From the NCBI GenBank assembly GCA_016223145.1, contig JACRPN010000014.1:248001-312000 (forward strand): a stretch of DNA of 64,000 nt, given 5' to 3'. The DNA is from Armatimonadota bacterium (GTDB lineage Bacteria > Armatimonadota > Fimbriimonadia > Fimbriimonadales > Fimbriimonadaceae). The first letter of the stretch is position 1. Every line of letters starts with the position of its first letter. The notes under the pieces are model-generated. The model did not search any database, was not told where the DNA came from, and saw only the letters and a program-made list of their open reading frames with translations. The position numbers were made by a program, and so were the translations under genes. Below are positions 58,235 through 64,000 of this stretch, one piece after another.

Positions 58235-60616
58235 TCAGGTGCGGCTGCTCTGCATCGCTTGCGCCACCTCGGCGGGGTCGAGAGCCTCGCCCTGGGGTCC
58301 AGTGACGTAAAAGGCGGCTGTACCTTGCCCCGCCCATTGGCCGATCCGGGCGGAACAGACGTCCCAACCTTGTTCGGCGATGAACCTGGCTAGCCGAAAC
58401 GCCATGCCCCTACCCCTTGGTGCTTGGACTTCGAGGATTCCCGGAGTCCCGGCCACATAGGCGGACCTGAAATGGGATTGTCGCCGGCTCGGATCTTTGC
58501 CGTGCCGAATCAGAATATCCTCGACGGTGGCACGCTCCTCGATAACCTTCAATAGATCACTCGTCGCGTGCTGGCAAGTTGCGCTCGGCAGAGGCTGGCC
58601 GTGAAAGCTGACGACAAAGCTGTCAAGCGCGATGTTCTGAGCGCCGAGGGACGTGCTGACCCGGATGGACTCCACGGTAAGGTCCCAGGCATAAAGCACA
58701 CCTAACAGGCGGCTCAGGAGGCCGGGCCGGTCTGGGCAGCACACGGTGATCTCAGTGTTGCCGGCGCCTGGCTGATGCGCGACCTCGATCGTGGGTTTGC
58801 CGTTTCGCGCCCGCGCGCAGAAACCAAAATGCAGTTTGACCACCTGCGGTGGCGTGCTGAGGACGTAGTGCGCCGGAAGGCTGTCCAAGAAGGCTTGAAG
58901 TGCCTCTTCGGACACCTCTTGGTCCTTGGCAAGGGCGCGGTGCAGTCGGCGACGGTAGATCGCGGGATCGTGCTCGGGTGGGATATCGGCCTCCAGAATG
59001 GCCGCCGTTCGCTCCCAGAGCTCACGAAGGAGGCTCTCTTGGGATTGGGTCCACGCGGCCGAGGAAACCGCCATGATGTCGGCCGCCGTCAGCACGGTGA
59101 GCATGTCCAGCCGCTCGCGGTCTTTCACCATCTTGGCGAACTCATCCGCCGTGCCTGGATTCTGGATGTCCCGCATGCGGATGAAGCGGGCCATGGAGAG
59201 GTGCTCCGCCACGAGCCAGCGGACCGGTTCGCGAACGCTGTCGGAGAGGCCCCATCGCCGGCAAACAGCGTCGGCAATCTCCGCCCCGACCTCGCTGTGC
59301 GGTCTGCCATCGACTCCCTTGCCCGAGTCGTGCAGCAGGATGGCGAGGACCAACACGTCGGGACTTGAAATGCCGCTTCGCAAGTCCCCGAGGAATGAGC
59401 CTTCGGCGAAGCTCTCGACGTTGCGCAGGGCCCGCATGGTGTGCTCGAATACCGTGTAGGTATGGGTCGCATCCTCGGGCATGAGGGTTCGGCATCGGGA
59501 AAGCTCCGGCAGGATGGTAGCCAGCAAGCCGCACCGGTCCAAGCTTCGAAGCGTGGTTTCGCCGGAAGAAAGCGCATGAAGCACTTCTCCGCCATCGAGC
59601 TCATCGGACAGGTCCAGCGGTTCCCGCTCGATAACCAGACCCAAGCCCGAGGCCAATGAGATGCCGATGGCCGCGTCGCTTGGAGTGGCGCCAGCCTCAA
59701 AGTGAACGGTCCCGTCCTTGGTAACGACTCCGCGTGAGATCGGGTAGCTTGCCTGGAGAATCAGCCTCTCAGCGTCCTCATAGGCTTCTGTCAGGATCAC
59801 CAAGTGCTCAGCAACGCCTGAGAGCCAGGGGGCAAGCTCCACGCCAAGCACCTCGGCGATCTGCGCCTGCCTGGACCGGCTGAGGAGGTCGACCTGCTTC
59901 TCCGAGACGTAGTGGAGCAGGTTGCGCGTCCGCAGGATTTGGGAATACGCCTCCAGGCCGGTTGGCTGCTCAGCCTTCAAGACCTTACGAATCCACAGCG
60001 CTGTGTGGTAGCTGCGCAACCCGCCCGCGCCCTCTTTGAGGTGAGGCTCAACGACCAGCGGCGTGTCATGCGTCCGGCGCATTCGTTCTCGGCGCTCCGT
60101 CACCTTGTCCAGCAGAAAGTCGCCCACAGGAAACGTCTCCTGAAAAACCTGGTTGAACGCTTCGAGCGGCGCCATAGAGCCCGCGACCAGCCGCGCGTCG
60201 AGCAGCCCCGACCTGGACTTTCCGTCGAGGGACGGGGCATCCCCGATGAGCCGGTAGGAATAGCCGACTTCGGCCCCGAACACACGGTCGAGAGCCAGGT
60301 GGAGCAAGCGGTAAGTCTCTCGAACGAGGGCGTCCAGGCCCGGCGACTGCTCATGGAGAGGGATGACCGCGAGGTCAAGGTCCGAATGTGGCGAGAGCTC
60401 CTGGCGCCCATAGCCTCCCGTCGCTACGATCGCTAGCGCTGGCTGTGCTTCGGTCCGGGTTGTGGCCTGGCTGTAGACCCACCTCACGAGGTCGTCCGCC
60501 AACTGGGAATACTTGCGGCTCCAATCGAGGCCGCCCAGAGCCTCGGGCAGTGCGGCGATCAGTTGTGTCCGCCGGCTGGAAAACTCGTGCAGGTGCTGTT
60601 CTTGGGCTTCCGTCAT
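58235..60616 (-). CDS. glnD: [Protein-PII] uridylyltransferase / uridylyl-removing enzyme
   Basis: 793 residues. It adds or removes UMP on PII in response to glutamine. The nucleotidyltransferase domain has ATGGYGRQELSPHSDLDLAV. The HD hydrolase domain has LAILLHDSGKGVDGRPHSE. Two ACT domains end the protein (EITVCCPDRPGLLSRLLGVL and ILEVQAPRGRGMAFRLARFI). It is shorter than the 850-900 residues common in Proteobacteria but has all four parts. Its start overlaps the stop of the membrane-protein gene before it by 4 nt, so it belongs to the ECF sigma operon. PII and glutamine synthetase are not in the window. Confidence 0.9.
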   Translation of the reverse strand: MTEAQEQHLHEFSSRRTQLIAALPEALGGLDWSRKYSQLADDLVRWVYSQATTRTEAQPALAIVATGGYGRQELSPHSDLDLAVIPLHEQSPGLDALVRETYRLLHLALDRVFGAEVGYSYRLIGDAPSLDGKSRSGLLDARLVAGSMAPLEAFNQVFQETFPVGDFLLDKVTERRERMRRTHDTPLVVEPHLKEGAGGLRSYHTALWIRKVLKAEQPTGLEAYSQILRTRNLLHYVSEKQVDLLSRSRQAQIAEVLGVELAPWLSGVAEHLVILTEAYEDAERLILQASYPISRGVVTKDGTVHFEAGATPSDAAIGISLASGLGLVIEREPLDLSDELDGGEVLHALSSGETTLRSLDRCGLLATILPELSRCRTLMPEDATHTYTVFEHTMRALRNVESFAEGSFLGDLRSGISSPDVLVLAILLHDSGKGVDGRPHSEVGAEIADAVCRRWGLSDSVREPVRWLVAEHLSMARFIRMRDIQNPGTADEFAKMVKDRERLDMLTVLTAADIMAVSSAAWTQSQESLLRELWERTAAILEADIPPEHDPAIYRRRLHRALAKDQEVSEEALQAFLDSLPAHYVLSTPPQVVKLHFGFCARARNGKPTIEVAHQPGAGNTEITVCCPDRPGLLSRLLGVLYAWDLTVESIRVSTSLGAQNIALDSFVVSFHGQPLPSATCQHATSDLLKVIEERATVEDILIRHGKDPSRRQSHFRSAYVAGTPGILEVQAPRGRGMAFRLARFIAEQGWDVCSARIGQWAGQGTAAFYVTGPQGEALDPAEVAQAMQSSRT

Positions 60617-62166
60617 TTCAGCAGATAGTAGTTCGGCTCATTGAGGACGATCTTTCGCAGGGCCCGTTCCGAGTCCCTATCGACGCTCACGGCCACGGGT
60701 GCGAGCACCACGCCGAAGAGCGCACCCACGCAGAGTACCGTCGCGCCGAACTCGAACACCGAGGTTCCAAGGACCACGTGGGTGGGAATTCGCATCACGA
60801 TCGCCCAGGTGGCCGCCACTAAGAGGAGCACCGAAGCCGTCAGCGCCGCCAGCCAAAGGGGAAGGGTCTGCCCGCGGAGCACCTCGAACGCGAACGTCCC
60901 AGAACCCAAGGCGTCGTAGGCAGGGGCGGTCATTCCACCCACGAAGAGCCCTGTCAGGAGCGAAGCTGCCACGCCTAGCATCATGACGGTGAATCGGAAG
61001 AAGGGCCCCAGGTACTTGGGAGGCTTGCTGCGAACGCGTTTGGGGCGCAGGCCCGAGAACGCGAAGCAAAGGGTCAGAGCCAGGCTCAGCAACCAGTAGC
61101 CGGTCGCTAACTGCGCGCTCAGGCCCACGACAAGCCCGATGGCCTCGGGGACTGGCCTGCGGTAGTTCTGCGCTACCCACTCGGAGCGCGCAAACACCCT
61201 TCCCAGAAGGGCGATCGCCAAGCCCAGAATGGCCAGCAGCACCCCGGCGCCCGGCGCCGTCGCGGCAAGAACGGACTTGGCGACCAGGGACTCCTCTTCC
61301 AGCCTGGGATCGTCCTGCTGAATGATCGCCGACCAGGCCTCGTTTTTCAGGAACTCCGAGTTGGCCAAGTTGGCTTCGTCCGGGAGCCCGGCGTCCCGCA
61401 GGCGATTGATGAGATCGAACCTTGCCAAAGCGAGCCGCTTGGGCGAGTAGGTTGTGAGCACGGGCGCCGACATCGATGCGTATTCGATCATCCGCACGCC
61501 TGAATTTGCCGATTCCAGGCTCGTCGCGCCGTCCCGAATGAGCACCCCGTTTCGAAGGGTCGCCATCCTGAGGCCCAGGTTTGCCTTTTCAGGAAGACTG
61601 CTGCGGGTAAGCAGGTACTTCGCCAGCCATTCCGAGGCAAACGCCGGTCTTGTGGGCCTTAGGGTCAAGAGGCTTGCGTAGTGCCACGCAAACGGACCCC
61701 GGTACTCCTGCTGCAGCTCGCGTGCGATGGAAAGGAGCTTGACGCTCTGGTAGTCCTGCCAACGGACCTTGTTCGAGGCCCGAATCCAGGAGTTCTGCGC
61801 CCCTGTGCCGTCACCCATCAGCACTTGAAAATAGGCCGCTGATTGAAGCCAGAACGCATTGTCCGGGTCCTCCTCGGCAAAGTGCTGCGCAACGAGGCTC
61901 ATGCTTCTGAGCGAGGCCCTTTGCTCCGACTTTCCGGTCCACCTTGAGGAAACGCCCACCAAGACCCATGTCGCAGCGTCACTCAGGGTCTTTGGAACCG
62001 GAAGCGTGGAGAGGTTGCGCGGAAGCTCAGCGGTCGTGTCGAGCGCGCGGCTCGGCCCTCCACCCGCCAGGTAGACCGCGTAATAGGGCCGGGAAACGGG
62101 GTGGACGAGAAGCGCGATCAGGCCGAAGAACAGCGCGCTGGCCAGGATTCTGCCATAAAGGCTCAT
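60613..62166 (-). CDS. Hypothetical multi-pass membrane protein in the sigma/glnD operon
   Basis: 517 residues. One N-terminal membrane helix (ILASALFFGLIALLVHPVS) is followed by a helical, TPR-like soluble region (about 60-280: WLQSAAYFQVLMGDGTGAQN, FAWHYASLLTLRPTRPAFAS). Five membrane helices follow, the last near VLCVGALFGVVLAPVAVSVD. It overlaps the anti-sigma gene before it and glnD after it by 4 nt each (ATGA). Position suggests that it links envelope state or secretion stress to the sigma factor, but no known domain is named. Confidence 0.7.
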   Translation of the reverse strand: MSLYGRILASALFFGLIALLVHPVSRPYYAVYLAGGGPSRALDTTAELPRNLSTLPVPKTLSDAATWVLVGVSSRWTGKSEQRASLRSMSLVAQHFAEEDPDNAFWLQSAAYFQVLMGDGTGAQNSWIRASNKVRWQDYQSVKLLSIARELQQEYRGPFAWHYASLLTLRPTRPAFASEWLAKYLLTRSSLPEKANLGLRMATLRNGVLIRDGATSLESANSGVRMIEYASMSAPVLTTYSPKRLALARFDLINRLRDAGLPDEANLANSEFLKNEAWSAIIQQDDPRLEEESLVAKSVLAATAPGAGVLLAILGLAIALLGRVFARSEWVAQNYRRPVPEAIGLVVGLSAQLATGYWLLSLALTLCFAFSGLRPKRVRSKPPKYLGPFFRFTVMMLGVAASLLTGLFVGGMTAPAYDALGSGTFAFEVLRGQTLPLWLAALTASVLLLVAATWAIVMRIPTHVVLGTSVFEFGATVLCVGALFGVVLAPVAVSVDRDSERALRKIVLNEPNYYLLK

Positions 62167-62612
62167 TCGGCATTCGCGCGATTAAGGTCGGACCTGTCAA
62201 GGTTCGGAATGGCCGGCGCCTCAAGCCTTGCTCGGTGGGACTCTGCGCCCACCGAGCGAAAGGTTGGCAGGTTGCTGGGGCTTGCGATCAATTGGAGCGC
62301 CGCAAGCATGGCCACGAAGGCGATGGCGCCGCCCACCAGTGCAGGCGACCAGTACGTGAGCCCTGCGCGGACGCTCTCGACACGGTGCCGCCTCAACACC
62401 CTTTCATTGAAGCGAGTCGGCACGTCGACCGAAAAGGCAGCGTTGCGCAGCATGTTTAGCGCCATCACGCGCTGGTCCTCTTTCTTCGCGCAGTCGCGAC
62501 AAACCCGCTTGTGCCTTTCGAGGAAGCTGACCTCGTGCTCCGATAGCTCGCGGTCTTCCGACTCGGAGCTGAGCCACTGGAACTTGCCGCAGCCGAACAG
62601 GCGAAACTTCAT
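62163..62612 (-). CDS. Zinc-type anti-sigma factor
   Basis: 149 residues. The N-terminal part has the zinc-binding HxxxCxxC motif in LERHKRVCRDCAKKE. One membrane helix (LVGGAIAFVAMLAALQLIAS) divides it, and a short outer part follows. This is the layout of ZAS-type anti-sigma factors, which hold an ECF sigma inactive at the membrane. It overlaps the sigma gene by 4 nt and the membrane-protein gene by 4 nt. The first residues (MKFRLFGCGKFQW) hold an extra Cys. Confidence 0.78.
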   Translation of the reverse strand: MKFRLFGCGKFQWLSSESEDRELSEHEVSFLERHKRVCRDCAKKEDQRVMALNMLRNAAFSVDVPTRFNERVLRRHRVESVRAGLTYWSPALVGGAIAFVAMLAALQLIASPSNLPTFRSVGAESHRARLEAPAIPNLDRSDLNRANAE

Positions 62613-63169
62613 TCGCCGACAGCCTCCATCCAGAGCTTACGGAAGCGCTCGCGAGCCGTGTGAAGCCGTGACCGGACCGTTCCAATCGGGACGTGCATGG
62701 CCTCGGCGACCTCTTCATAGCTGAGCTGCTCGATCTCGCGCAGGACGAGCGTCGTTCGGAGGTCGGCCGGCATCAGCGTGAGCAGCTTTTCGATGACCAC
62801 TCGGTTCTCGATCGCCGCGCCGTCGGAGGGCTGCACGGTGTCGAACTCGGTCGGCTCGGCGCGCTTGAGCCGCAGCCGGTCCATGCAAAGCCGCACGCAG
62901 ATGCGATAGAGAAAGCCCGCGAATGCGCGATCTTCGCGCAGCCGGTGAATCTCGCGAAACGCCTTGAGAAACGCCTCTTGCGCCACGTCTTCGGCCTCGT
63001 GGCGGTCGCGCAGGAGGTTGGAGGCCGTCCGAATGAGCCTGTTCCGATGGCGGTCGATCAGCATCGCCAACGCAATTTCGTCTCCCGCACGGCAACGCGC
63101 GACGCACTGGGCTTCTTCCAGGATCGCTTCCGATCTGCCAAGCGGTACCGCAAATTCCATCATCGCCAT
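62609..63169 (-). CDS. ECF-type RNA polymerase sigma factor
   Basis: 186 residues from ATG 63169, with GGAGG 11 nt upstream; two further ATGs lie a few codons in, and the frame beyond 63169 is not supported. Region 2: LIRTASNLLRDRHEAEDVAQ, then EAFLKAFREIHRLREDRAFA. Region 4: LTLMPADLRTTLVLREIEQL and VPIGTVRSRLHTARERFRKL. It heads an operon with its anti-sigma, a membrane protein and glnD, each joined by 4-nt overlaps. This would put nitrogen signalling under the same control as an envelope-type response. Confidence 0.9.
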   Translation of the reverse strand: MAMMEFAVPLGRSEAILEEAQCVARCRAGDEIALAMLIDRHRNRLIRTASNLLRDRHEAEDVAQEAFLKAFREIHRLREDRAFAGFLYRICVRLCMDRLRLKRAEPTEFDTVQPSDGAAIENRVVIEKLLTLMPADLRTTLVLREIEQLSYEEVAEAMHVPIGTVRSRLHTARERFRKLWMEAVGE

Positions 63170-63285
63170 GCCACGAGCACCTCCTACTATACAAGACAAC
63201 GGTGGGCTAGCCCAAGGTTCGCGGATTGTTTGCCGGCATTTTGGCGGAGGGCGCATTCTGGCAGAACGGTAAACTCCTCGCCTTG

Positions 63286-64000
63286 ATGCTTCCAGTCTGG
63301 TCGCCCAACTTCTCGACCCCCGAAATGGGATGGGCTCCTGCATTGAAGCCCGAGAAGTGGCGCTCCAGGTTGGTTCGGACGGCGCCCGTCCCGAAATCCC
63401 CGCCCAGCTGGCCGCAGCAAGACGTCTTCGAGGGTGGCCTTACGGTGCTCTGGAAGCACAAAGAAGCTTGGATCGAAACCCGAATGGCCGTGTTCCCAGA
63501 CGGCAAGACGCAAGAGGTCGAGGTTCGCGTTCTGCGGTTTACCGGAGGGACGGAAGCCAGGTTCGGGACCAGCATTCTGCGGTGCGCCGCGCTGGAGATC
63601 CGAGAGGACGCTCTTGCGGGAGTGGCGATCGCCGAGGGTGAGGTCGTGTTGGCCGATCCCGACGGGGAACTCCGGTGCGCGTCGTTTCGCTTCGACTGGA
63701 AGGCACGCACAGGCGAATGCGAGCGCGCGGGCATCCGCATTGGCGCCATGCGCGCCGTGTGCGACCAAGTTCGGCTCTATCCGGACCGCTGGCTGCTTAT
63801 CGGAGTGAGAATCGACCCGGATGCCGATGGTCCGAAGGTCTATGGTCTGTCTGCCAAGCAGGTTGAGCTTTGGCCAGGCTCCAACGGAATCGCCAAAAGG
63901 CTCGGCGTTTCGCTTTTCGGCAAGCGTGTCCTCATCCTGCCGCGCTATGGCTTCTCTCTTCGAGGTGGGTCCGAGGGCGTGAGGCTTCCCGGAATCTCCA
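63286..64000 (+). CDS. Unrecognised protein, 5' part only (runs off the right edge)
   Basis: The frame from ATG 63286 (MLPVWSPNFSTPEMGWAPAL) stays open to the window end, 238 codons. It also continues upstream (a TTG at 63226 gives MFAGILAEGAFWQNGKLLAL), so the start is uncertain. The sequence is beta-rich with repeated short units, such as EVVLADPDGELRCASFRFDW and GIRIGAMRAVCDQVRLYP. That is the style of OstA/LptA-like or LptD N-terminal domains of envelope-lipid transport, but no decisive motif is in view. It is divergent from the sigma operon and may share its control region. Confidence 0.45.
   Translation, partial: MLPVWSPNFSTPEMGWAPALKPEKWRSRLVRTAPVPKSPPSWPQQDVFEGGLTVLWKHKEAWIETRMAVFPDGKTQEVEVRVLRFTGGTEARFGTSILRCAALEIREDALAGVAIAEGEVVLADPDGELRCASFRFDWKARTGECERAGIRIGAMRAVCDQVRLYPDRWLLIGVRIDPDADGPKVYGLSAKQVELWPGSNGIAKRLGVSLFGKRVLILPRYGFSLRGGSEGVRLPGIS

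Overview
The window is a stretch of a high-G+C, diderm-looking bacterial chromosome. Two PEP-CTERM proteins, a copper-amine-oxidase N-domain protein, an amidase paired with a GerMN protein, a DsbD-type periplasmic reductase and several small dispersed palindromes together suggest Armatimonadota (Fimbriimonadia-like). This is inference from gene style and gene content; no taxonomic search was possible.

Left backbone (1-31.8 kb). It starts with the 3' end of an AXE1-type esterase, then dsbD, an S9 peptidase, a secretin-N-like secreted protein, a fused beta-oxidation enzyme (FadN order) and the infC-rpmI-rplT translation operon. Next come TerC, an acyl-CoA dehydrogenase, a triheme cytochrome, an ABC-F ATPase, a membrane EEP-family protein, a GH-like secreted protein with a coupled partner, a lipoate-ligase-like protein, murI-alr, a Gfo/Idh/MocA oxidoreductase, a secreted trypsin-like protease, a dihydrouridine synthase, a cell-wall amidase with a GerMN protein, an M50-like protease and a membrane AlkP/sulfatase-superfamily protein. 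Several of these genes carry in-frame, hairpin-rich or simple-repeat DNA that looks like intergenic repeat elements read as protein.

Island (about 32.0-48.35 kb). A complete tRNA-Lys(CUU) lies at 31979-32054. A 45-nt copy of its 3' end, 43/45 identical, lies at 48305-48349. Between them are mostly small secreted, membrane or regulatory genes: four LuxR-type HTH proteins (two of them HTH-PAS paralogues), an ECF-like sigma factor, an orphan efflux adaptor, a PEP-CTERM protein, two paralogues with exchanged N-termini, DoxX, DUF1003, DUF5661 and lmo0937-type proteins, a monoheme cytochrome followed by a collagen-like membrane protein, and an unknown three-gene operon. The layout fits an integrative element or its remnant inserted at tRNA-Lys. 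No integrase was found.

Right backbone (48.4-64 kb). An araF-araH pair, a metallo-beta-lactamase-fold hydrolase, a PEP-CTERM carbohydrate-binding-like protein and an rbsB/rbsC-like pair form a sugar-uptake neighbourhood that contains no ABC ATPase. Then follow a PAP2 phosphatase, hrcA, an M1 peptidase and a chain of four genes joined by 4-nt overlaps (ECF sigma, zinc anti-sigma, membrane protein, glnD). A divergent, truncated, unrecognised gene runs off the right edge.
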